Assembly: GCA_964395915.1 (NCBI GenBank)
Contig: CAYNDB010000078.1
Coordinates: forward strand, 1 to 11,823
Direction: 5' to 3'
From: CAYNDB01 sp964395915
Lineage (GTDB): Bacteria; Nitrospinota_A; UBA7883; JAJRTC01
DNA length: 11,823 nucleotides
Part shown: one piece after another, positions 5,403-11,823 of the stretch
Layout: the number at the start of each line of letters is the position of its first letter
Position numbering within the stretch: the first letter of the stretch is position 1
Made by a program: the position numbers and the translations under genes
The notes under the pieces: model-generated
Database searches by the model: none
The model's input: only the letters and a program-made list of their open reading frames with translations
What the model was told of the DNA's origin: nothing

Positions 5403-7657
5403 GCTACGGCCGAAAACCTGCATATACGCCTTTCAATAACAATATTTCATTCAAGTACATACTGGCGTTGGGGATCATAGCCGCTCTCTCTCTCGCAGGT
5501 TATTTCAGCTTTTACCTGCACATTGCGACAATGGAGAAAAGCTCCGCCGCAATCAAGATAAGCGGCCGCCAGCACATGTTGTCTCAACGCGTCACCATGT
5601 TCGCCCTGTTCCTCATCGAAAGTAAGGAGAAGACCGAAAGGGTGGAATGGCGCAAGGATATGCTCGAAACTCTGAGCGTCATGGAAAAAGCTCATGACGG
5701 GCTGGTCAACGGTAACCCTGTAATAAAATTGCCGGGCGAAATGTCTCCCGCCGTACGATCCATTTACTTCGAGCCGCCGGAGCTTTTGGATTCCAATATC
5801 CACAAATTCATGGCGAAGGCCAGGGCTCTTGCCAACGAGCCTGACGAAAATCTCAGTTGGAATAACCCCAATTTTCGATACATCCTGAAAGCTGTCAACT
5901 CGGATCTGGCTGATTCGCTGGACGCTGTGACGGCCCAGTACCAGAAGGATGGCGAGAAACACGCCGCCAATCTGCGATATATGGGCGGCGGCGCATTGAG
6001 CCTCATCATGCTGACCCTGCTTATAGAAGGTTTATTCATCTTCCAGCCCATGACCAGGCGCATAAGAAAGGAGGCGGATCGACTGATTGAAAGCGAGAAT
6101 AAGCTGGCTCAATTCAAGACGACTCTGGATCAAACCCTTGACTGTGTGTTTATGTTCTATCCCGATACCTTGAATTTCTTTTATGTGAATCAGGGGGCTC
6201 TCAACCAGGTCGGGTATACACGTGAAGAGATGCTTGAGATGACTTCCCTGAGTATCAAGCCGGAATTTACGGAAGCCGAATTCAGGAAAATGTTGGCCCC
6301 CATGCTGGACGGGTCAAAAGCCTCACTCACTTTTGAAACCGTCCACAGGCATAAAAACGGAAATTTGATATCGGTCGAGATTTTTTTGCAATACATGCTC
6401 CACGTGGATGGAACAAGCCATTTCGTAGCCATGGTGAGAGATATCACGGAGCGCAGACTGGTAAAGGAGGCGCTTCAGAGCGCAAACGAGCTCCTGGAAA
6501 TCCGGGTCAACGAGCGCACGGCCGAGCTTATGGAAGCCAATGAACGGCTTGGTAAAATCACGTCGGCGATCAACGAGGGGATTGTCATGGCTTCCGGAAA
6601 CGGAAAGATTTCCTATTGGAACCCGGCCGCCAAGCGGATATTCGGCTTTACAACGAAAGAGGCCATCGGGATGGATATCCACAAGCTCATTATACCGAAA
6701 AGATATCGTGAGAGGCATATAAAAGGCATGGCGGAGTTTGCAAAGACAGGGAGTGGACCGGCTATTGGAAAAACTGTTGAGCTGTTTGGTTTAAGGAAAA
6801 ACGGTGAGGAATTCCCCCTGGAGCTTTCCCTCTCTTCGATACGAATTAATGACAGCTGGAACGCGATAAGCACCATCCGTGATATCTCCGAACGAAAAGA
6901 CTCCGAAAAGAAACTGCATGAACAGAGCGAGCTCCTTAAACAGTCCGAAAAGCTTGCCGCCATAGGAGAGCTCGCCTCGGGCGTAGCCCATGAGCTTAAC
7001 CAGCCGCTAAACCATATTCACATCACCTCACAACTGCTCAATAAAATCCTGACCAAAGAGAAGGTGGATAATAACGCATGCTTGGAGGAGCTTAATATAA
7101 TCTCGGAAAACGTTCAACGCGCGGTGGAGATAATACGTAATATGCGCGATTTCTCCAGAAAAGAATCGAGTGATAATTGCCCGTTCGATGTGATCCAGGC
7201 GATAAACAGCGCCGTAATGATGTTCGGATCACAACTTGTAACTCACAATATCAGCCTGGGGATGAACGTCCCGGAACAGCCCGTTATCGCTCTTGGAGCC
7301 CAGAACAGGCTAAGCCAGGTCATTGTGAACATGATAACAAACGCCCGTGACGCTTTGGATTCGCTTAATAACGGTAGAAGAAAAGCAATCACCATCGATG
7401 TGAGGGATTGGAAAAGCGGCGTGGCGATTCTGGTGAAAGACAACGGCTCCGGAATACCTAAAGCTATTATAAAAGAGATATTTAATCCCTTCTTCACCAC
7501 CAAGCCCCCGGGCGAAGGCACTGGCCTCGGTCTTGCCATCTCTCACAAAATAATCCAGGAATTCGGCGGGGAGTTGGAAGTGGATTCGGAACATGGAGAG
7601 GGAACGACCATTGCCATCAAACTGCTCAAACCTAAGGAGGAAAGCTGTGAAAATTAA
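5399..7657 (+). CDS. Membrane sensor histidine kinase with PilJ/NarX-like periplasmic domain and two PAS domains
   Basis: This 752-residue inner-membrane kinase should autophosphorylate on a histidine and pass phosphate to a response regulator, which is not in the window. The order is TM1 (about 20-43) and a periplasmic helical domain (about 46-190). That domain opens with the P-box-like KISGRQHMLSQRVT (53-66) of PilJ/NarX-type sensors. TM2 (about 195-217) and PAS 1 (about 236-354) follow without a clear HAMP domain. PAS 2 (about 387-500) leads into HisKA, with phosphoacceptor H531 in AHELNQPL. The HATPase core has N648, DNGSG (681-685) and GEGTGLG (705-711). All catalytic motifs are intact and there is no receiver domain. 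ATG at 5399 has AGGAA seven bases upstream. The gene is divergent from the liv operon and 61 bp from a second kinase with a near-matching core. Ligand is unknown; nitrate sensing should not be assumed. Confidence 0.9.
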   Translation: MSYGRKPAYTPFNNNISFKYILALGIIAALSLAGYFSFYLHIATMEKSSAAIKISGRQHMLSQRVTMFALFLIESKEKTERVEWRKDMLETLSVMEKAHDGLVNGNPVIKLPGEMSPAVRSIYFEPPELLDSNIHKFMAKARALANEPDENLSWNNPNFRYILKAVNSDLADSLDAVTAQYQKDGEKHAANLRYMGGGALSLIMLTLLIEGLFIFQPMTRRIRKEADRLIESENKLAQFKTTLDQTLDCVFMFYPDTLNFFYVNQGALNQVGYTREEMLEMTSLSIKPEFTEAEFRKMLAPMLDGSKASLTFETVHRHKNGNLISVEIFLQYMLHVDGTSHFVAMVRDITERRLVKEALQSANELLEIRVNERTAELMEANERLGKITSAINEGIVMASGNGKISYWNPAAKRIFGFTTKEAIGMDIHKLIIPKRYRERHIKGMAEFAKTGSGPAIGKTVELFGLRKNGEEFPLELSLSSIRINDSWNAISTIRDISERKDSEKKLHEQSELLKQSEKLAAIGELASGVAHELNQPLNHIHITSQLLNKILTKEKVDNNACLEELNIISENVQRAVEIIRNMRDFSRKESSDNCPFDVIQAINSAVMMFGSQLVTHNISLGMNVPEQPVIALGAQNRLSQVIVNMITNARDALDSLNNGRRKAITIDVRDWKSGVAILVKDNGSGIPKAIIKEIFNPFFTTKPPGEGTGLGLAISHKIIQEFGGELEVDSEHGEGTTIAIKLLKPKEESCEN
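6929..7633 (+). repeat. Duplicated kinase core, copy 1
   Basis: This HisKA-HATPase coding stretch aligns codon for codon, without any gap, with 9993-10697 (constant offset 3064). By-eye protein identity is about 70% (roughly 169 of 235 residues). Upstream sensor modules are not gap-free equivalents. The segment marks a tandem paralogy by core duplication. Confidence 0.9.
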
Positions 7658-7709
7658 AAGTAAATCGCCGAAAGGTTCGCTTTCTTCTGCCAGGTTTCCA
7701 AAAGAATAA
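7647..7709 (+). CDS. Possible 20-codon micro-ORF in frame with the second kinase
   Basis: GTG at 7647 has an excellent ribosome-binding site (AAGGAGG at 7634-7640, six-base spacer). It opens a 20-codon, lysine/serine-rich, basic reading frame that ends in TAA at 7707. Its start overlaps the end of the first kinase gene. It lies in the same frame as the second kinase, whose ATG is 9 bp after the TAA, so only one stop codon separates the two. It could be a coupling peptide, or the old N-terminus of the second kinase cut off by a nonsense change. No homology is claimed. Confidence 0.3.
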   Translation: MKIKSKSPKGSLSSARFPKE

Positions 7710-7718
7710 AGGCCAGCT

Positions 7719-10700
7719 ATGTCATTTCGGGTTAAAACAATTTTAGGCATTGCCGCTATTGAAATAATTCTTCTCGCTTTGTTAATACTTGGCGGCTGGA
7801 GCTACCTGCTCTCTTCAAACGAGAATGCGCTGATAAAAAGAGCGAATGACAAAGCTTTGTTTTTTGCGACCGTCACAAAAGACGCTGTGCTTTCCACCGA
7901 CCTCGCATCTCTTGAATCGTTCGTAAAAGAGATATTAAAAAATGAAGGGGTAGTGTACGCCAGAATTATCGCCGATGGCGTCGTTCTTGCCGAAGGAGGT
8001 CAACAGTCTTCCTTGACGCGGCCATATAAAGAAGACGTGAGCCTGGCCGACGTTGGGGACGATGTCTTCGACGTATCGGCGAAAATAAAAAAAGCTGGCG
8101 CTACTGTTGGCAGGGTGGAGCTTGGGTTGTCCATTTCAGAAATAACTAAAGTTATGGATGACGCCAAAAACTTTTTTTCAATAATAGCCGCAATAGGAAT
8201 AATCATGACGGGGCTGTTTTCCTTTATTTTAGGCTCGATTTTGACACAACAACTGAAGGCTTTAAATGACGCATCGGAAAAACTGGGGGCGGGAAACCTG
8301 GGTTATCAGGTCAAAGTAAAAGGTAACGACGAAATAGCCCACGCCGCCACAGCTTTCAACAAGATGTCCAGCAGACTAAAGTCGCTCAACTCGGAGCTTA
8401 ACGAATCCATGGCGGAGATCAAAATGGAAAAGGATGTGTTAAGCAAGGGCGAAGAGCTGCTTGGAGAAATCACTTCACATTCTTCCGACGGAATTGTCAT
8501 GGTGGACGTTGATGGGAAAATATCATTTTGGAACTCGGCGGCTATGAAAATATTCGGCTACACATCCCATGAGATCATTGGCAAAAATTTCAGCGAGCTT
8601 ATCATCGAGAGGATTCTTGAAAAAAATGAAAGGGAGTACAGCGCTCTTAAAGAGGCGGGACAACAGCAGGACAGCGAAACTGTCGAGATGGGGGGCATAA
8701 GAAAAAACGGCGAGAAATTCCCCATAGAAATTTCCATTTCCCCCGCAAAGCAGGAAAACGGCTGGAGCGCGATCACTATAATCCGGGACATTAGTAAACG
8801 TAAAAGCGACGACGAGGCTTTCAGAAAAGCGCACTTCGAGATGGAGCTTCTCCTCTCGTCGATATCGTCCGCTCTCATCAGCGTGGATAAGGACAACGTT
8901 GTCACCCGCTGGAATGAGGCCGCCGAAAGGACTTTCAGACTGGCGGAGGAGGAGACCGTGGGCCGTTTATTATTTGAGTGTGATATCAACTGGGACTGGA
9001 GCAAGATTAACGAATGTATAACAAGATGTCGTGACAGCGAACGAGACAGTTACATAAATGAAATCCGCTACGTTGGCCCGGCTATTACCGATGGTTTACT
9101 GGAGCTTTCCAAAGAAAGTTTCCTCGACATTTCGATAAGCCCTATCATCACCGAGTCTGACGAGTGGGACGGGTTCATTATCCTGGCGCGGGATGTAACG
9201 GAAAAGAAAAAAGACCATGAACAGCTCCGCACCGCTTCGACGGTCTATAATAACGTCCTTGAAGGAATCATTGTCACCGACGCGAAAGGGATAATCCAGT
9301 CCGTCAACCCGTCTTTCACAACTATTACAGGCTACACCGAAGAGGATGTAATAGGCCAAAATCCACGTATTTTAAAAAGCGGCTTGCACGACAAAGCTTT
9401 TTATAAAGAAATGTGGGAATCGCTCCATTCCAGTGGCAAGTGGGAGGGGGAGTTCTGGAACAAGAGAAAAGATGGCTCCATCCATCCGGAGTGGCGCTCT
9501 ATGGCCTCCATCAAGGACGCTAACAGTGAGATCGTCCAGTACATATCAGCGTTTCATGATATTACCGATATTAAGAACGCGGAGGAAAATATCAGGCTGC
9601 TTCAACAAAGAACCAGCGCTATCTTAAAAACAATCGGTGAAGGAATTGTTGTCGTGGACATGGATTTGCGCATCCATTACGCCAACCAGGAGCTGGTCAA
9701 TATTTTCGGATATTCAATAGAAGATTTGGTAGGCGAGCATACAAGCGTATTATTCCCGGAGAAGGAGAGGGGCCTGTTAACCTCCGGGATGGGCAGGTAT
9801 TTGAAAGGCAAGTCACAAAAAATGTTTGGCCATCGGTTTGAAACAGAGGGACTCCGAAAAGACGGCTCGGTTTTCCCTATCGAAGTAAGGATCGAGGAGA
9901 CAAAGATAAACGAGCAAAGCCTGTTTTTGACGGCGGCGATACGTGATATTAGCGATAAAAAACGAACTGACGATGAGTTGCGCAGGCAGGGGGAGCTTCT
10001 TGCCCAGTCCGAGAAGCTGGCGGCCATTGGAGAGCTTGCCTCCGGGGTGGCCCATGAGATAAACCAACCGCTCAACCATATCAATATCACCAATCAACTG
10101 CTGACCAAAATCCTGAGCAGAGAAAAAGTGGACAAAAACGCATGTCTGGAGGAACTGAATGTAATCAGGGAAAATGTCGATCGCGCTGTGGGGATAATAC
10201 GCAATCTCCGCGAATTTTCCGGGAGAGGGTCAATTGACAACTCCAGGTTTGATGTCACTGAGGCGATCGGCAACGCTGTGAAGATGTTCGAATCTCAACT
10301 CGAAACTAACGACATCAGCCTGCAGGCGGACACTCCGGAACAAGTTGTTTTCGCCCTCGGCTCCAAAGGCAGGCTGAGCCAGGTCATGGTGAATATAATT
10401 AGCAACGCCCGTGACGCCTTGAATTCACTCAATAACGGTAGAAAGAAATCTATCGCCATCGATGTGGAGGAGAGAGACAGTAATGTGGTAATCCTGATAA
10501 ACGACAATGGCCCGGGGATTCCGAAAAAGATAATAAAAAATATATTCAACCCCTTCTTTACAACCAAGGCTCCCGGAGAAGGCACGGGCCTGGGCCTTTC
10601 CATCTCCTATAAAATAATCCAGGGATTCGGTGGAAGCCTGGAAGTGGAGTCCAAAAAAGGGGTTGGAACTACGATAAGAATAAAGTTGCTGAAAGCTTTA

Positions 10701-10727
10701 GAAAAAAAAGATGGAAATGAAGTTTAA
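7719..10727 (+). CDS. Membrane sensor histidine kinase with Cache-like periplasmic domain, HAMP and four PAS domains
   Basis: This 1002-residue kinase has TM1 (about 7-29), a periplasmic domain (about 30-150) of single-Cache appearance, and TM2 (about 152-175). HAMP follows at about 173-226 (LGAGNLGYQVKVKGNDEIAHA). Four PAS domains lie at about 245-362, 372-495, 502-625 and 628-750. Three end in the usual D-I-(S/T) linker and PAS 2 ends in RDVTEKKK. HisKA has phosphoacceptor H779 in AHEINQPL. HATPase has N896, DNGPG (929-933) and GEGTGLG (953-959). PAS 2 is divergent, with the WDW segment and three nearby cysteines (FECDINWDWSKINECITRC). ATG at 7719 has AAAGG six bases upstream. No receiver domain is attached, so a separate response regulator is expected elsewhere. 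It is probably co-transcribed with the kinase before it (61-bp gap). The two share their cores and may act on the same partner. Input ligand is unknown. Confidence 0.9.
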   Translation: MSFRVKTILGIAAIEIILLALLILGGWSYLLSSNENALIKRANDKALFFATVTKDAVLSTDLASLESFVKEILKNEGVVYARIIADGVVLAEGGQQSSLTRPYKEDVSLADVGDDVFDVSAKIKKAGATVGRVELGLSISEITKVMDDAKNFFSIIAAIGIIMTGLFSFILGSILTQQLKALNDASEKLGAGNLGYQVKVKGNDEIAHAATAFNKMSSRLKSLNSELNESMAEIKMEKDVLSKGEELLGEITSHSSDGIVMVDVDGKISFWNSAAMKIFGYTSHEIIGKNFSELIIERILEKNEREYSALKEAGQQQDSETVEMGGIRKNGEKFPIEISISPAKQENGWSAITIIRDISKRKSDDEAFRKAHFEMELLLSSISSALISVDKDNVVTRWNEAAERTFRLAEEETVGRLLFECDINWDWSKINECITRCRDSERDSYINEIRYVGPAITDGLLELSKESFLDISISPIITESDEWDGFIILARDVTEKKKDHEQLRTASTVYNNVLEGIIVTDAKGIIQSVNPSFTTITGYTEEDVIGQNPRILKSGLHDKAFYKEMWESLHSSGKWEGEFWNKRKDGSIHPEWRSMASIKDANSEIVQYISAFHDITDIKNAEENIRLLQQRTSAILKTIGEGIVVVDMDLRIHYANQELVNIFGYSIEDLVGEHTSVLFPEKERGLLTSGMGRYLKGKSQKMFGHRFETEGLRKDGSVFPIEVRIEETKINEQSLFLTAAIRDISDKKRTDDELRRQGELLAQSEKLAAIGELASGVAHEINQPLNHINITNQLLTKILSREKVDKNACLEELNVIRENVDRAVGIIRNLREFSGRGSIDNSRFDVTEAIGNAVKMFESQLETNDISLQADTPEQVVFALGSKGRLSQVMVNIISNARDALNSLNNGRKKSIAIDVEERDSNVVILINDNGPGIPKKIIKNIFNPFFTTKAPGEGTGLGLSISYKIIQGFGGSLEVESKKGVGTTIRIKLLKALEKKDGNEV
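9993..10697 (+). repeat. Duplicated kinase core, copy 2
   Basis: This is the counterpart of the core at 6929-7633, in direct orientation and with no insertion or deletion. Divergence is concentrated between HisKA and HATPase and in the loop before the DNG motif. The H, N and G boxes are conserved. DNA identity is high in patches around the H-box, so recombination between the copies is conceivable. Confidence 0.9.
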
Positions 10728-10816
10728 TGAATCCTAATTCGCAAGGCGACCAATACGCCCGAAGCCTTCAGGCAAACAGGCTTGAGGCAGGAGTCGCCGG
10801 ATATCTTTACAGATAA
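10727..10816 (+). CDS. Possible 29-codon micro-ORF coupled to the end of the second kinase
   Basis: ATG overlaps the kinase stop codon in the form TAATG and opens a 29-codon frame that begins MNPNSQGDQY and ends GYLYR before TAA. The TAATG overlap allows translation by re-initiation. The upstream purine-rich GATGGAAATGAAG is a weak ribosome-binding site. Most of the frame coincides with a nested inverted repeat, so the DNA may be conserved for structure rather than for protein. No recognised family. Confidence 0.2.
   Translation: MNPNSQGDQYARSLQANRLEAGVAGYLYR
10745..10798 (+). repeat. Nested imperfect inverted repeat after the kinase pair
   Basis: GGCGAC (10745-10750) pairs with GTCGCC (10793-10798). 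GCC (10757-10759) pairs with GGC (10786-10788), and AAGCCT (10762-10767) pairs with AGGCTT (10778-10783) around a 10-nt loop. The result is a three-tier stem with small internal loops. There is no downstream T-run, so it is not a classical intrinsic terminator. It could stabilise the kinase mRNA 3' end, aid factor-dependent termination, or be a dispersed repeat. A second copy was not seen in the window. Confidence 0.4.
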
Positions 10817-10870
10817 ATTGCACGTCGTAACCCCCACTCTCTCCCGCTTGTAACTATATAGAGCCGCCTG

Positions 10871-10899
10871 TTGACATTTATCAGGAAAAGGAAGATATT
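10871..10899 (+). promoter_or_regulatory. Promoter for the copper ATPase gene
   Basis: A perfect TTGACA (10871-10876) is followed after 17 bp by GATATT (10894-10899), which matches the -10 consensus at four of six bases. With a 19-bp spacer, as in MerR/CueR-type promoters, the -10 would be TATTGT (10896-10901). The spacer lacks the usual CueR dyad. Predicted start of transcription is near 10906, just before a CsoR-like operator. Confidence 0.45.
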
Positions 10900-10909
10900 G
10901 TTTATATGA

Positions 10910-10930
10910 CACCCCGGGTGGGGTGGGCTA
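10910..10930. promoter_or_regulatory. CsoR-like copper-responsive operator
   Basis: CACCCC-GGGT-GGGGTG (10910-10925) is a perfect 6-bp-arm GC-rich inverted repeat, continued as GGCTA. From memory it closely resembles the Mycobacterium tuberculosis CsoR box, which has CACCC, a short spacer, then GTGGGGTGGG. CsoR-family repressors bind such sites and release on Cu(I). The site lies at the predicted transcription start of the copper ATPase gene. No csoR gene is visible in the window. Confidence 0.5.
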
Positions 10931-10950
10931 ATGCAGATTGGAGACAGGCT

Positions 10951-11823
10951 ATGGCTGATGATATCAATGCTACGGAATTCGAATTAACGGGAATGTCGTG
11001 CGCTTCTTGCGCAATTACTATTGAAAAATCTGTCGCTAAAGTAGAAGGTGTAAAATCCGCCGATATAAACTTTCTCACACGCAAGCTCGTGGTGGAAACT
11101 GACACCGGAAATGTGGACAAAAAAACCATCGAAGAAGCGATTATCAAGGCAGGCTATGGTGTGGAAAAAGCCGACCAAAGCCAGGTGACCATCCCGATCG
11201 GAGGGATGACATGCGCCGCTTGCGCCGCTCGGATAGAGAAAGGGCTTAAAAAGACTAAAGGCGTCGTTGACGCTTCGGTCAATTACGCTACGGAAAAGGC
11301 GACTGTCACTTTTGACAACTCCGAAGCGCGCCTTTCAGACCTGAAAAAGGCAATCGAAGACGCGGGCTACAAGGCTCTCTCCTCAACAGAGATAAAGATA
11401 GACAAAGAGGAGCCGCTTCTCCAAAGACCTGTTTTCAACCTGAGGCTGGCGATCATCTTTGCTTTGCCACTGGCGTTTTTGACCATGGGTTCCCTTGTCG
11501 GGTTGACTTTGCCAGAATTCATATCGGCCGAGACCAATCCTGGCCGGCTGGCGGCGCTTCAGTTGCTTTTGACCATCCCCATAATTTTCGCCGGACGAAG
11601 ATTCTATGTATCCGGCTCAAAAGCCGCTTTTCACGGAGGCGCCAACATGGATACGCTTATCGCCATGGGCACATCAGCGGCCCTTGCATACTCCGTATAC
11701 GGCTTGGCAATGATACTTTCCGGTGACGCGACCTTTATACACCAGCTATATTTCGAAGCCGCCGGCATAATCCTCACTCTGGTGCTCTTGGGGAAATACA
11801 TGGAGGATCGGGCTAAAAAGAGG
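10951..11823 (+). CDS. copA: Cu(+)-exporting P1B-type ATPase, CopA-like (N-terminal 291 codons, cut by window edge)
   Basis: This inner-membrane pump exports cuprous ion using ATP. Two N-terminal heavy-metal-associated domains carry GMSCASC (CxxC at 17-20) and GMTCAAC (CxxC at 88-91). Hydrophobic helices follow at about 166-188, 203-222, 234-258 and 268-285. The P1B marker GGANMDTLIAMGTSAA (229-244) and the GKYMEDRAKKR segment end the visible part. The CPx metal channel motif, the DKTGT phosphorylation site and the ATP-binding domain lie beyond the edge. ATG at 10951 is preferred because GGAGA lies six bases upstream and because an in-frame ATG at 10906 falls at the predicted transcription start, inside the operator region. 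The earlier start would add 15 residues of no HMA character. Regulation by a CsoR-type repressor is suggested by the adjacent operator. Cu(+) rather than Zn/Cd specificity is inferred from the twin CxxC HMA domains and the operator. Confidence 0.93.
   Translation, partial: MADDINATEFELTGMSCASCAITIEKSVAKVEGVKSADINFLTRKLVVETDTGNVDKKTIEEAIIKAGYGVEKADQSQVTIPIGGMTCAACAARIEKGLKKTKGVVDASVNYATEKATVTFDNSEARLSDLKKAIEDAGYKALSSTEIKIDKEEPLLQRPVFNLRLAIIFALPLAFLTMGSLVGLTLPEFISAETNPGRLAALQLLLTIPIIFAGRRFYVSGSKAAFHGGANMDTLIAMGTSAALAYSVYGLAMILSGDATFIHQLYFEAAGIILTLVLLGKYMEDRAKKR

Noticed and set aside
5447..7750. Long minus-strand open frames inside the kinase genes (up to 171 codons)
   Set aside because: They are antisense to well-supported kinase domains, show no recognisable motif and have no ribosome-binding site or context. 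They are frame shadows.
10745..10815. Intrinsic terminator after the kinase pair
   Set aside because: The inverted repeat is not followed by a T-run and its internal loops are large for a terminator stem.
10906..10950. Earlier in-frame ATG start for the copper ATPase
   Set aside because: It coincides with the predicted transcription start and operator, its ribosome-binding site spacing is long, and the added residues do not belong to an HMA domain.

Overview
The window looks like a piece of a Gram-negative, probably environmental, proteobacterial-type chromosome. It encodes a periplasmic solute-binding protein with a signal peptide, two-transmembrane sensor kinases with periplasmic domains, and a copper P-type ATPase. 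Base composition is moderate with AT-rich intergenic DNA. The long multi-PAS kinases resemble those of Desulfobacterota, Nitrospinota or magnetotactic lineages, but this placement is a guess from style, not from a marker gene. No rRNA, tRNA, CRISPR array, transposase or integrase was seen.

Region 1 (1-4684, minus strand) is a complete HAAT-type (branched-chain amino acid family) ABC importer operon. Its order is binding protein, livH, livM, livG, livF, with livF running off the left edge. Junctions are tight (7 bp, abutting, 14 bp overlap), except for 71 bp with a stem-loop between the binding protein and livH. A good sigma-70 promoter with a dyad just upstream lies at 4804-4855. The binding protein carries an unusual lysine-rich, coiled-coil-like insertion.

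Region 2 (4685-5398) is a 714-bp divergent intergenic region. It holds the liv promoter, several repeats and dyads, and at its right end a plausibly structured 5' leader just upstream of the first kinase gene.

Region 3 (5399-10727, plus strand) has two tandem hybrid-free sensor histidine kinases. The first has a PilJ/NarX-like periplasmic domain and two PAS domains. The second has a Cache-like periplasmic domain, HAMP and four PAS domains. Their C-terminal kinase cores align without gaps over 235 codons at about 70% identity, so one core was duplicated and joined to different sensors. No response regulator is present in the window. Micro-ORFs sit at the 5' edge of each kinase gene and one sits directly after the second.

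Region 4 (10728-11823, plus strand) has a nested inverted repeat, then a promoter and a CsoR-like operator in front of a copA-type Cu(+)-exporting P-type ATPase. Only the first 291 codons (two HMA domains and about four membrane segments) are inside the window.

The liv genes form one import machine and the two kinases probably form one signalling node. Nothing in the sequence directly ties the kinases to the liv operon or to copper export beyond adjacency. The least explained parts are the 5' leader of the first kinase, the micro-ORFs, the insertion in the binding protein and the paired kinases with interchangeable inputs.
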